This document shows, piece after piece, positions 35,871-44,346 of a DNA stretch of 50,768 bases. The stretch is from NCBI RefSeq assembly GCF_009765755.1, contig NZ_LMUV01000006.1, forward strand, positions 50,231 to 100,998, read 5' to 3'. How positions within the stretch are numbered: the first letter of the stretch is position 1; each line of letters opens with the position of its first letter. The position numbers were made by a program, and so were the translations under genes. Below the pieces are notes generated by a model. It did not search any database. It worked only from the letters and a program-made list of their open reading frames with translations, and had not been told where the DNA came from. This stretch comes from Rhodanobacter sp. L36 (GTDB lineage: Bacteria; Pseudomonadota; Gammaproteobacteria; Xanthomonadales; Rhodanobacteraceae).

Positions 35871-38072
35871 ATGCGCAATTTTTTCCGTTGCATCCTGCTG
35901 CTGACCTGCCTGACTGGCGTGATCCCGATGGCTCGCGGCAACGGTCCCGGCGGATTCGATATCCACACCGAACGCGCAGTACTTCAGCGTGTACTCGGCG
36001 CGCACGCGTCGCAGATCGAACTGGCTGCGATACAGGCACACGATGGTCGTGAGCGGTTCCGCATTTCAGGCGACGGTGGCCACATCAAGGTCGAAGGCAG
36101 CACACCGAGCGCGTTGTTGTTCGGCGTCAACTGGTATCTGAAATACGTGGCGAAGCTACAGGTGTCGACCAATGGCGATCAGCTCGGCACCCATCCGCTA
36201 CCGTTGCCACGCGAACCCATCGAACGCGACACGCCGTTCCGCTATCGCTACGCGCTCAACCAGAACACCGACGGCTACAGCTCGCCTTACTGGGACTGGT
36301 CGCGCTGGGAACACGAGATCGACGTACTCGCGTTGTCGGGCATCAACGCCATGATTGTCGAGCGCGGCATGGACAGCGTGCTCTACGAAACCTTTCGCGA
36401 CGTGGGCTACAGCGACCGGGACATCCGTGCATGGATCACCCAGCCCGCGCACCAGAACTGGCAGCTGATGGGCAACCTGTGCTGCTTCGACGGTCCGATC
36501 AGCGCGGCGTTGATGCACAAGCGCGCGCAGTCCGCGAAGCAGATCATCGCGCGTCTGCGCGAACTCGGCATCACGCCGGTACTGCCCGGTTTCTACGGCA
36601 TCGTGCCCGCGGATTTCCCGAAGCGATTTCCCGCCGCGCACGTCGTGCCGCAGGGCGAGTGGGCCGGTTTCACGCGACCGGGCTGGCTCGATCCGCGAGG
36701 CCCGATGTTCGCGAAGATCGCAAGCGCTTTCTATCGACACCAGCGCGAGCTTTACGGCGACAGCAGCATCTACGACATGGAAGTTTTCCAGGAAGGCGGT
36801 AGTTCCGGCAACGTGCCGATCCCTGAAGCTGCACGCGATGTACAGGCGGCCCTGCAGGCGGCACATCCGGACGCGTCGTGGATGATGCTCGCCTGGCAGG
36901 GCAACCCGCGACAGGACTTGCTCGCAGGTGTCGATCGCAAGCATCTCTTCATCATCGACATCGATCACGATCGCGTACCACGCAACGATCGCCAGAAAGA
37001 TTTCCAGGGTGCGCCATTCCTGATCGGCGGCATCTGGGCATTCGGCGGCCGCGTCACGCTGGGCACCAGCGTGCGCAATGACACCGAACGCCTGCAGCGC
37101 ATGGCGCGCGACAACAACAACATGGTTGGCACCGCGGTGTTTGCCGAGGGCATGGACACCAATCCGTTCGCCTTCGACCTTTTCACCGAGATGGCCTGGC
37201 GAAAAGAGCCCCTGGACATGCCGAGATGGACGTCCGATTACGCGCAGCGCAGATATGGCGCCGGCGATGTGCACGCCATTGCCGCATGGAAGATTCTGCT
37301 GGCGACGGCTTACGACATCCGCGTCGACAAGGTTGCATTCAACAGCGAGCGCGATGCCGCACAGGAGTCGTTGTTCAATGCGCAACCAGACCTCGACACA
37401 AATCGTGCATCGCACTGGTCGCCAGAGGCCATGCGCTACCCGGCCGATGCATTCCGACACGCCCTGACCGAATTGCTGCAGGTGTCGCCCACCCTGCGTG
37501 AAAGCGACACCTATCGCTACGACCTGGTCGACGTGGCGCGACAGACGCTGGCAAATGAAAGCCGCGTACTGCTGCCGCAAATCAAGGCGGCGTTCGAAAC
37601 CCGCGACCGCTCACGCTTCGAAGCACTGAGTGCGCGCTGGCTGCAGTTGATGGATTTGCAGGACGACTTGCTCGCCAGTCACCGCGACTTTTTGCTCGGC
37701 CGCTGGCTTGCGCCGGTGAACAACTGGGCATCGACGCCCGATGAACAGGCACGTCTCGAAATCGACGCGCGATCGATCCTCACTACGTGGGGCGATCGCA
37801 AGGCGAGCGAAGGCGCCGACCTGCACGACTACGGCAACAAGGATTGGGCGGGCCTGACGCACGACTATTACCGCCCGCGCTGGCAACGCTACTTCGCTGC
37901 ACTGGACGAACAACTGCGCTCGGGCAAACCTGCGGCGCGCATCGACTGGTTCGCGTTCGGCGACGCGTGGAACCACCAGCGAAAACGTTACGCGACCGAA
38001 GCAAATGGCGACACATGGCGCATCGCCACGCGAATCGATCAGACGTTACAGACGATCGAGGCCAACCGCTGA
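35871..38072 (+). CDS. Alpha-N-acetylglucosaminidase (GH89, NAGLU family)
   Basis: The 733-residue enzyme has a signal peptide (MRNFFRCILLLTCLTGVIPM, cleavage near residue 25). An N-terminal domain (about 25-110) is followed by the GH89 catalytic barrel (SPYWDWSRWEHEIDVLALSG onwards) and a C-terminal helical domain. Likely catalytic Glu residues are Glu308 (MEVFQEGG) and Glu426 (VFAEGMDTNP), by analogy with human NAGLU. The family removes terminal alpha-GlcNAc from glycans such as heparan sulfate or mucin caps. Secretion to periplasm or outside is predicted. The start at 35871 gives the signal peptide; an earlier in-frame start at 35814 does not. The 3' end overlaps the hom stop by 27 nt. Confidence 0.93.
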   Translation: MRNFFRCILLLTCLTGVIPMARGNGPGGFDIHTERAVLQRVLGAHASQIELAAIQAHDGRERFRISGDGGHIKVEGSTPSALLFGVNWYLKYVAKLQVSTNGDQLGTHPLPLPREPIERDTPFRYRYALNQNTDGYSSPYWDWSRWEHEIDVLALSGINAMIVERGMDSVLYETFRDVGYSDRDIRAWITQPAHQNWQLMGNLCCFDGPISAALMHKRAQSAKQIIARLRELGITPVLPGFYGIVPADFPKRFPAAHVVPQGEWAGFTRPGWLDPRGPMFAKIASAFYRHQRELYGDSSIYDMEVFQEGGSSGNVPIPEAARDVQAALQAAHPDASWMMLAWQGNPRQDLLAGVDRKHLFIIDIDHDRVPRNDRQKDFQGAPFLIGGIWAFGGRVTLGTSVRNDTERLQRMARDNNNMVGTAVFAEGMDTNPFAFDLFTEMAWRKEPLDMPRWTSDYAQRRYGAGDVHAIAAWKILLATAYDIRVDKVAFNSERDAAQESLFNAQPDLDTNRASHWSPEAMRYPADAFRHALTELLQVSPTLRESDTYRYDLVDVARQTLANESRVLLPQIKAAFETRDRSRFEALSARWLQLMDLQDDLLASHRDFLLGRWLAPVNNWASTPDEQARLEIDARSILTTWGDRKASEGADLHDYGNKDWAGLTHDYYRPRWQRYFAALDEQLRSGKPAARIDWFAFGDAWNHQRKRYATEANGDTWRIATRIDQTLQTIEANR

Positions 38073-39146
38073 CTCGAGCACATCGCCCAGCAAGGCCTGC
38101 GCCGTCACTTCCGGGCCGGCGCCAGGGCCCTGGATCACCAGCGGTTGCGCGTTGTAGCGCGTGGTGGTGAGAGCGAACTGATTGTCAGTGCCATACAGAC
38201 GCGCGGCGGGATGCGTGAGCGGCACTTCCACCAAGCCGACGCGTGCGCGACCGCGTTGATTGAGTCGCGCGAGAAAGCGCAGCACGCAGCCACGGGCTTT
38301 CGCCTCGGCATGACGTTGCGCGAGCGACGCGTCCAGTTCGTCCAGACGCGCGAGAAACGATTCGCCGTCGATCGTGCGCAGCGCTTCGGGCACCAGACTC
38401 TGCACGTCCACTTCTTCCACGCCGAGCGCGAAGCCGGCGTTGCGGGCGATGATCAGCAGCTTGCGCGCCACGTCTTCGCCGGAGAGATCCGAACGCGGGT
38501 CGGGCTCGGTGTAACCCTGCACTCTTGCCTCGCGAAGGAGTTCGGAAAACGGACGGCTGCCGTCGTATTGATTGAACAGCCACGACAGCGAACCGGAGAA
38601 CACGCCTTCGAGTGTCAGCAGACTGTCGCCGCAACTGCGCAGCCGACGCAGCGTCGACAACACCGGCAGCCCCGCACCCACGGTGGCCGAGTCGCCGTAG
38701 CGGCCGCCTTTCGCCGTGGCCGCCTGCAGCGCACGCCAGCCGGACAACTCGCCACCGGCCAGCGCCTTGTTGGCGGTGACCACGTGATAACCGCGCGCCA
38801 GCCAATCCGTGTGTCGCGCCGCCAGCGCCGCGTTCGCGGTGGCATCGACGATCACTTTCGCGCCCGTGTTGCTTGCATCGAGCGCGGCAAGCAGCAGCGC
38901 GTCGTCGCGCACGTCGCCGCGGTTGTTCAACTGCTCGCGCACACCGCGGCTCGCAAGGCTGGCCGCGTCGGTCTGCTGGCGACGTGAATTCGCCACGCCG
39001 ACCAGTCGCAACGACGTTGCGGCGGGCGTGTTCAACAGTTTGAGAAAAGCCCCGCCGACGACGCCGGTGCCGAGCAGCACCAGCGCGATGGCCTGCCTCG
39101 CCTGCGGCGTTGCCGCGACGACCGGATCGTCGAGCACCGCACTCAT
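38046..39146 (-). CDS. hom: Homoserine dehydrogenase, compact form
   Basis: The 366-residue enzyme reduces aspartate semialdehyde to homoserine, the branch point to methionine and threonine. ALVLLGTGVVGGAFLK is the NAD(P)-binding loop. The GVFSGSLSWLFNQYD and EPDPRSDLSGEDVARKLLIIAR segments hold substrate and catalytic residues. It has no C-terminal ACT domain and is shorter than monofunctional forms of about 430 residues, so it resembles the dehydrogenase half of ThrA/MetL. Its start overlaps the metB stop (ATGA). Position behind metX-metB suggests homoserine is made in step with methionine demand. Confidence 0.92.
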   Translation of the reverse strand: MSAVLDDPVVAATPQARQAIALVLLGTGVVGGAFLKLLNTPAATSLRLVGVANSRRQQTDAASLASRGVREQLNNRGDVRDDALLLAALDASNTGAKVIVDATANAALAARHTDWLARGYHVVTANKALAGGELSGWRALQAATAKGGRYGDSATVGAGLPVLSTLRRLRSCGDSLLTLEGVFSGSLSWLFNQYDGSRPFSELLREARVQGYTEPDPRSDLSGEDVARKLLIIARNAGFALGVEEVDVQSLVPEALRTIDGESFLARLDELDASLAQRHAEAKARGCVLRFLARLNQRGRARVGLVEVPLTHPAARLYGTDNQFALTTTRYNAQPLVIQGPGAGPEVTAQALLGDVLESAVGLDRL

Positions 39147-40342
39147 GCGATGGCCCGGCCGGCTTTTATTTCGCGCGTGGGGCCAACGGCCTGCGCGCGC
39201 GCCAGGGCCGCATCGAGATCGCGCAGCAGATCGTCGCCATCCTCGATGCCGACCGAAAGCCGCAGCAGGCTGTCGGCAATGCCGGCGGTCGCGCGCGCTT
39301 CGGGCGCCATCGAGGCATGCGTCATCGACGCGGGATGCGCGATGAGGCTTTCCACGCCGCCGAGCGATTCGGCCAGCGAGAAATATTCGAGTCCATCGAC
39401 GAACGCCTCGATCTGCTTCACGTCGCCTTCGAGTTCGAAGCTCAGCATGGCGCCGAAACCCTGCTGCTGGCGCGCTGCCAGCGTGTGGCCGACATGGCTC
39501 GTCAAGCCCGGATAGTAGACCTTGCGTACGGCCGTATGGGCGTCCAGACGTTCGGCGATGCGCACGGTGTTTTCCTGATGCTGGCGCAGCCGCACGCTCA
39601 GCGTGCGCAGGCCACGCAAGGTGAGATAGCTATCGAATGGCGCGCCGATCAGGCCATTGCAGTTGGCCCACCATTTCAGCTGGTCGAACACGGCGGCATC
39701 GCGCGCCACCACGGCGCCGCCGACCACGTCGCTGTGCCCGTTGATGTACTTGGTGGTGGAGTGCACGACCACGTCGGCGCCCAGCAGCAGCGGTTGCTGC
39801 AGCGCCGGCGACAGGAACGTGTTGTCGACCACCAGCAAGGCGCCGGCCGCGTGCGAAGCCTGCGCGACGTGGCGGATATCCGTGATGCGCAGCAGCGGAT
39901 TGGAAGGCGTCTCCACCCAGACCAGCGCGGGCTTTTTCGCCAGGCCCGCAGCCAGCGAGACGTTGTCGGTAAGGTCGGCGAACTCGACGCTGAAGCGGCC
40001 TTTCTTCGCCCATGCATCGAGCAGACGCCAGGTGCCGCCGTAGCAGTCGTGGGCGGCCAGCACCGTGGCGCCTGCGGGCACCAGTTCCAGCGCCAGCGCC
40101 ACCGCCGACATGCCGCTCGATGTCACCACGGCGCCTGCACCCTGCTCCAGTTCGGCCAGCGCGTTGCCAAGCAAGTCACGCGTGGGATTGCCGCTGCGCG
40201 AGTAATCGTAGGCGCGCTTGCCGCCCAGCCCTTCAAAGCTGTAGTTGGTCGATAGATGCAGCGGCGGCACCACGGCGCCGTGCTGGGTATCGCTCTCGAT
40301 GCCTGCGCGCACGGCGCGGGTACAGGGGGCGGACTCGCTCAT
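39143..40342 (-). CDS. metB: Cystathionine gamma-synthase / trans-sulfuration PLP enzyme
   Basis: The 399-residue Cys/Met-metabolism PLP enzyme has its Schiff-base Lys198 in HSTTKYINGHSDVVGG. Other marks are YDYSRSGNPTRD, SSGMSAVALAL, and LLVVDNTFLSPALQQPLLLGAD with the PLP Asp. It joins O-succinylhomoserine with cysteine to give cystathionine (or with sulfide directly). Between metX and hom it completes a homoserine-to-cystathionine module. The gap to metX is 57 bp and the overlap with hom is 4 nt, so the three are one operon. Confidence 0.94.
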   Translation of the reverse strand: MSESAPCTRAVRAGIESDTQHGAVVPPLHLSTNYSFEGLGGKRAYDYSRSGNPTRDLLGNALAELEQGAGAVVTSSGMSAVALALELVPAGATVLAAHDCYGGTWRLLDAWAKKGRFSVEFADLTDNVSLAAGLAKKPALVWVETPSNPLLRITDIRHVAQASHAAGALLVVDNTFLSPALQQPLLLGADVVVHSTTKYINGHSDVVGGAVVARDAAVFDQLKWWANCNGLIGAPFDSYLTLRGLRTLSVRLRQHQENTVRIAERLDAHTAVRKVYYPGLTSHVGHTLAARQQQGFGAMLSFELEGDVKQIEAFVDGLEYFSLAESLGGVESLIAHPASMTHASMAPEARATAGIADSLLRLSVGIEDGDDLLRDLDAALARAQAVGPTREIKAGRAIA

Positions 40343-40399
40343 GGTGTTCTCCGAAGTTCTGGGTGGCGCACTGATGTGATGAATGACGAAACGATGGAA

Positions 40400-41419
40400 T
40401 CAGCGAAGGGCGTCGCGCAGCAGCGGCGCGAGTTGCCCGGGTTCCTTCAGAAAGGCGTCGTGGCCGTACGGCGATTCGACCACCTCAAGTGTGGCCGGCC
40501 CATGCAGGCGGCGCTGCAATTCGCACAGGTCGCTCAGCGGCACCAGCCGATCGGACGGAAAGCCGATCAATGTCGCCGGCGTCGGCACCTGCTCGGGCGC
40601 GATGTCGTGCAGATCGATCGATTCGGACAACGCGAGGAAGCGATCGGCATCAAAGCGCTCGACGAAACGGCGACCCTGATGATCGAGATAATCCTCGACC
40701 GGGAAATGAAACCGGCCATCGCGGAATTCCGGGCCGCCGGCAAAACGGCGGGCGAATTCGTCGCTGCCGCGATAGGTGGTCATGGCCAGTTGACGCGCCA
40801 GCGCGAGTGCTTCGTCGACCTGACCCGAAGCCTGTCCCAGCCGCACGATGCCGCGCTGCACGCTGCGCTGCGCGGTGCTGAGCGGATGCGCACGATGCGC
40901 GCCGGCCAGCAACACGAGGCGATCCACCGCGCGCGGGTGCCGCGACGCAAAAGCGAGCGCCACCATCGCGCCGTACGATGAGCCGACGAACGCGTGAACC
41001 TGCACGATGCCCAGCGCCTGCAGCAATGCTGCCAGAACATCCGCCTGATCCTCGCTCGACACCGCATCGGTGCCGAGATCGGCCGGCGTCACCCAGTCGA
41101 TCGCAAGCACGCGATAGCGCTGCAAATCGATCGCGCTGCCGGCGCCGACGAGTTCCTGCCACCAGCCCGGCGCTGCTTCGTCGTCCAGTGCAACCACATC
41201 GCGACTGGCGGATATGCCGCCCTGCACGATCAGCGTCGGCGCGTCGGCCGCGCCACACCAGAGGTAGCGCACGTCGACCGTGGTCGGGCCTCGGCCATAT
41301 TTCGGAGTGAAGGTGAGGCGTCGCGTGCTGCGCTGGGCGGTAAGCGAATCGCGTCGCGGCTCTACCCGCGAACGGGTGGAAGGGGCGATCGAGGCAACGG
41401 TGGCAAGCGACAGCGTCAT
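40400..41419 (-). CDS. metX: Homoserine O-acyltransferase (MetX fold, probably succinyl-specific)
   Basis: The 339-residue alpha/beta-hydrolase-fold enzyme activates homoserine for methionine synthesis. The catalytic triad is visible as Ser148 (VGSSYGAM), Asp in PSDRLVPLSDL and His in SPYGHDAFLKE. In Xanthomonadales this clade uses succinyl-CoA; that specificity is knowledge of relatives, not read here. The start at 41419 (MTLSLATVAS) has GGAG 6 nt upstream. A longer frame to 41557 would run through the riboswitch and is rejected. It is the first gene of metX-metB-hom. Confidence 0.93.
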   Translation of the reverse strand: MTLSLATVASIAPSTRSRVEPRRDSLTAQRSTRRLTFTPKYGRGPTTVDVRYLWCGAADAPTLIVQGGISASRDVVALDDEAAPGWWQELVGAGSAIDLQRYRVLAIDWVTPADLGTDAVSSEDQADVLAALLQALGIVQVHAFVGSSYGAMVALAFASRHPRAVDRLVLLAGAHRAHPLSTAQRSVQRGIVRLGQASGQVDEALALARQLAMTTYRGSDEFARRFAGGPEFRDGRFHFPVEDYLDHQGRRFVERFDADRFLALSESIDLHDIAPEQVPTPATLIGFPSDRLVPLSDLCELQRRLHGPATLEVVESPYGHDAFLKEPGQLAPLLRDALR

Positions 41420-41425
41420 GCGAAT

Positions 41426-41455
41426 CTCCGGTCGGCATCGCCTGTGGATCCGGAG
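41426..41455 (-). promoter_or_regulatory. Helix able to hide the metX Shine-Dalgarno
   Basis: In the metX leader RNA, CTCCGG (41455-41450) is complementary to CCGGAG (41431-41426), which contains the GGAG ribosome site, with an 18-nt loop. Pairing would block translation. Lying between the SAM aptamer and the start codon, it is the likely expression platform. Confidence 0.6.
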
Positions 41456-41500
41456 CGGGTGTCGGGCATGCCGGACAGCGATGCTGCGGCAAAAACGACC

Positions 41501-41613
41501 CCCATCTCTCGGTGGCGCCTTGCGCCTCCGCAGGATTTGGCACCGTGACGGAAACATTTCCCGCAGGTTGCCCCGGCATCAAAGGGCCTATCCCTCCGCC
41601 GGTCTCGATGAGT
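41501..41613 (-). promoter_or_regulatory. SAM-I (S-box) riboswitch upstream of metX
   Basis: The minus-strand RNA reads CTCATCGAGA, GGCGGAGGGA, GGCCC, GCCGGGGCAACC, GGTGCCAAATCCTGC and GAGAGATGGG in order, the well-known conserved blocks of the S-box aptamer. P1 pairs CTCATC (41612-41607) with GATGGG (41506-41501). SAM-bound S-box RNAs reduce expression of methionine genes. No T-run terminator follows, so control is probably at translation through the 41426-41455 helix. Confidence 0.93.
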
Positions 41614-41619
41614 TCGCAA

Positions 41620-41648
41620 ATATTGAACGCCTGAAGACCGCATGTCAA
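41620..41648 (-). promoter_or_regulatory. metX sigma-70 promoter
   Basis: TTGACA (41648-41643) is a perfect -35. It is 17 bp from CAATAT (41625-41620), a fair -10. The predicted transcription start is near 41614, exactly where the riboswitch P1 helix begins. The met-box-like repeats end 1 bp from the -35. Confidence 0.82.
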
Positions 41649-41649
41649 T

Positions 41650-41673
41650 AGACGTCTAAACATCTAAACGTAT
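41650..41673. promoter_or_regulatory. Three tandem met-box-like 8-mers
   Basis: AGACGTCT, AAACATCT and AAACGTAT follow one another without gaps. The first equals the E. coli MetJ consensus and the others match it at six of eight positions. The site touches the metX -35 and lies upstream of the divergent peroxiredoxin gene. A MetJ-type repressor binding here is inference; whether this organism has one is unknown. Confidence 0.5.
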
Positions 41674-41817
41674 ATGCTGCAAAAGCATGACATTAGGCAT
41701 GTATCCATCGGCGATGCCCCGCAGCGATCCATCACCAAAATCCAACAACCACCGGTAGTAAGCTCGCCTGCCCGCCCGGCGCCACGGCAGGCGCCACGCC
41801 AACATCAGGAGACAGCC

Positions 41818-42453
41818 ATGAGTCTGCAACTGGGCGACGTCGCCCCCGACTTCACCCTAGACTCCACCGAGGGCACGATCCACTTCCATGACTATGTCGG
41901 CGATCACTGGGTGGTGTTCTTTTCGCATCCGAAGGATTTCACGCCGGTGTGCACCACCGAGCTCGGCGAGTTCGCCCGGCGCAAGCCGGATTTCGACGCG
42001 CGCAACACGCGCCTGATCGGGCTGTCGGTCGACTCCGTGGACGACCACAAGCGCTGGGCGAAGGACGTGGAAGATGTCGGCGGCACCGCCATCAACTATC
42101 CCCTGCTGGCCGATCCCGATCTGGAGGTGGCAAAGCTCTACGGCATGTTCCATCCCAAGGCCGATCCCAAGCTCACCGTGCGCTCGGTTTTCATCATCGA
42201 TCCGAACAAGAAGGTGCGGCTCACGCTGACCTATCCGCCGAGCGTCGGGCGCAATGTGGACGAAGTGTTGCGTGTGCTCGATTCGCTGCAACTCACCGAC
42301 GGCCGCAAGCTCACCACGCCGGTGAACTGGAAGGCTGGCGATGACGTGATCATCGCGCCGTCGGTGAACGACGAGGATGCGAAGAAACTTCATCCCGGCG
42401 GATGGAGAACCTTGAAGCCGTACCTGCGCATGGTGCCGGCACCGAAGGACTGA
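41818..42453 (+). CDS. 1-Cys peroxiredoxin (Prx6 type)
   Basis: The 211-residue thiol peroxidase has the peroxidatic Cys45 in DFTPVCTTELGEF and no second Cys, so it is a 1-Cys enzyme needing an external reductant. The C-terminal extension (about residues 165-211, SVNDEDAKKLHPGGWRTLKP) is typical of Prx6. It reduces hydrogen peroxide and alkyl hydroperoxides in the cytosol. AGGAGA is 7 nt before the ATG at 41818; a frame from 41674 adds 48 unlike residues. The cysteine-synthase-like gene starts 9 bp later, so the two are one operon, divergent from metX. Confidence 0.94.
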   Translation: MSLQLGDVAPDFTLDSTEGTIHFHDYVGDHWVVFFSHPKDFTPVCTTELGEFARRKPDFDARNTRLIGLSVDSVDDHKRWAKDVEDVGGTAINYPLLADPDLEVAKLYGMFHPKADPKLTVRSVFIIDPNKKVRLTLTYPPSVGRNVDEVLRVLDSLQLTDGRKLTTPVNWKAGDDVIIAPSVNDEDAKKLHPGGWRTLKPYLRMVPAPKD

Positions 42454-42462
42454 CGCGCATCC

Positions 42463-43479
42463 ATGACCGTGTATCGAGACCTATCCGCCATCGTCGGCCG
42501 CACGCCGCTGCTGCGGCTGCGCCATGCCTCCGAGTCGACCGGCTGCGAGGTGCTGGCCAAGGCGGAATTTCTCAGCCCCGGCGGTTCGATCAAGGACCGC
42601 ACAGCCCTCGGCCTGCTGCTCGACGCCGAGCAGCGCGGCTTGATTCGTACGGGTGGAACGATCGTCGAAGGTACCGCGGGAAACACCGGCATCGGGCTCG
42701 GCTTGCTGGGCGCGAGTCGAGGCTATCGCACGATCATCTTCATGCCCGAAACGCAGAGTCGCGAAAAGATCGATGCGCTGCGCCTTACCGGCGCCGACGT
42801 TCGGCTCGTGCCGGCCGTTCCGTACAAGGACCTGAACCACTACGCGCATCAGGCCCGCGCGTATGCAGCGACATTGAATAACGACGACGCGGGCAGCGCA
42901 TGGTTCGCCAACCAGTTCGACAACACCGCCAATCGCGATTTCCATGAAGCCACCACCGGCGTGGAGATCTGGGAACAAACGGACGGCCGCGTCGATGGCT
43001 TCGTCTGCTCCGCCGGCACGGGCGGCACGCTGGCGGGCGTCGGCCGCGCGCTGAAGGCACGTCGACCGGATATGCGCATCGCGCTGGCCGATCCGGCCGG
43101 ATCGGCGCTGGCCAGTTACGTCAACAATGGCGAGCTCGTCGCCACGGGACAATCGATCAGCGAAGGCATCGGTTCAAGCCGCATCACCGCCAATTTCGAA
43201 GGCGCGCCGATCGACCTTGCCTGGTCGATTCCCGACGACGAATCGGTACCGCTTTTGCATCGACTTCTGCACGAGGAAGGTTGGTGCGTGGGCGGATCGA
43301 GCGGCGTGAATCTGGCCGGCGCCATGCGTCTCGCGCGCGAACTGGGGCCCGGGCACACCGTGGTCACGGTGCTCGCGGATGCGGGAACACGCTACCAGGC
43401 CAAGTTGTTCAATCCCGCTTTCTTGCGCGAGAAAAACATCCCGGTGCCCGAATGGCTCGCGCGCGCGTTTCCTGCGTAA
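42463..43479 (+). CDS. Cysteine-synthase-like PLP enzyme (fold type II)
   Basis: The 338-residue enzyme has Schiff-base Lys44 in SPGGSIKDRTAL, the substrate loop EGTAGNTGIGLGLLG, and the PLP-phosphate loop CSAGTGGTLAG. It belongs with O-acetylserine sulfhydrylases, but the loop reads EGTAGNTG where true CysK has EATSGNTG. It may be a side branch with another substrate. The family joins an activated serine with sulfide to make cysteine. It is co-directional with and 9 bp behind a peroxiredoxin gene, next to methionine genes, which fits sulfur metabolism or cysteine supply under oxidative stress. Confidence 0.88.
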   Translation: MTVYRDLSAIVGRTPLLRLRHASESTGCEVLAKAEFLSPGGSIKDRTALGLLLDAEQRGLIRTGGTIVEGTAGNTGIGLGLLGASRGYRTIIFMPETQSREKIDALRLTGADVRLVPAVPYKDLNHYAHQARAYAATLNNDDAGSAWFANQFDNTANRDFHEATTGVEIWEQTDGRVDGFVCSAGTGGTLAGVGRALKARRPDMRIALADPAGSALASYVNNGELVATGQSISEGIGSSRITANFEGAPIDLAWSIPDDESVPLLHRLLHEEGWCVGGSSGVNLAGAMRLARELGPGHTVVTVLADAGTRYQAKLFNPAFLREKNIPVPEWLARAFPA

Positions 43480-43552
43480 GTCGACCATGCATTGCAGCAT
43501 CCATGACCTTCGATCCATCGCCGCTTCATCGGCGCGCTGATAACGTGGCTCG

Positions 43553-44278
43553 ATGATCCAGACGCCCAATCCTTTGATACTTCCAGACCAACTTCGCCGC
43601 GACGGCTTCACCTTCGTCACCGGCGACGTCATGCGCAGCCGGCTCGGCGCAGATGCGCTCACCGACTGGCAGGCTTTCGCCGCGAGCTGGAACGATCTCG
43701 CGCCGGATACCTATCTCGCCGCACGTGGTCGTCACAGGCGTCGACGCCACGCCGTGTTCGCGAGCGATGCGGCCGACGACATCCATCGCGAGCCGCACCA
43801 GCCGCATTATCAAAGCCTCACGTACAACGCCTTGCAGGGTGACATCCAGCGCTGGTTCGAACCGATAGCCACGCCAATCGGCGATGGCGCCAGCATGCGG
43901 CGCATCCTTGCGTTCTGTCACCAGCTTTTCGGAACACTGTCCCCGAACACGAAGCGCTGGCACATCGAAGTGCACCAGTTCCGCATCGAGGCGCGCGCAG
44001 GTGAAGCCGGCGAACCTACGCCCGAAGGCGTGCATCGCGATGGCGTGGATTACGTGCTGGTGTTGCTGGTCGATCGCGTGAATATCGAAAGCGGCACCAC
44101 CACCATTCACGCGCATGACGGTACGCAATTGGGCAGCTTCACGCTCACGCACGCACTGGATGCGGCGCTGGTCGACGATGCGCGCGTGTGCCACGGCGTG
44201 ACCGCGGTGACACCGCTCGATCCCGCACTGCCAGCCTATCGCGATGTGCTCGTGGTGACTTTCAAAGCGAGCGCGTGA
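43553..44278 (+). CDS. 2OG-Fe dioxygenase family protein (PF10014 type)
   Basis: The 241-residue protein has the iron motif His161 and Asp163 (EGVHRDGVDYV) and His214 (RVCHGVTAV). The HQFRI and SGTTTIHAHDG segments are typical of the BsmA/2OG-Fe dioxygenase family, whose known members hydroxylate free amino acids. An Arg-rich patch (RGRHRRRRHA, about residues 58-67) is unusual. The substrate is unknown. It is 74 bp behind the cysteine-synthase-like gene on the same strand. Confidence 0.85.
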   Translation: MIQTPNPLILPDQLRRDGFTFVTGDVMRSRLGADALTDWQAFAASWNDLAPDTYLAARGRHRRRRHAVFASDAADDIHREPHQPHYQSLTYNALQGDIQRWFEPIATPIGDGASMRRILAFCHQLFGTLSPNTKRWHIEVHQFRIEARAGEAGEPTPEGVHRDGVDYVLVLLVDRVNIESGTTTIHAHDGTQLGSFTLTHALDAALVDDARVCHGVTAVTPLDPALPAYRDVLVVTFKASA

Positions 44279-44346
44279 GCGTGCGCATGGGAACTACCGG
44301 CGCATCGAAACAATCGACCGTTGCATGAGCACAAGCATTGAACCGA

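Noticed and set aside
41674..41817. 48-residue N-terminal extension of the peroxiredoxin
   Set aside because: The extension is unlike the family, and a good Shine-Dalgarno is present before the ATG at 41818.
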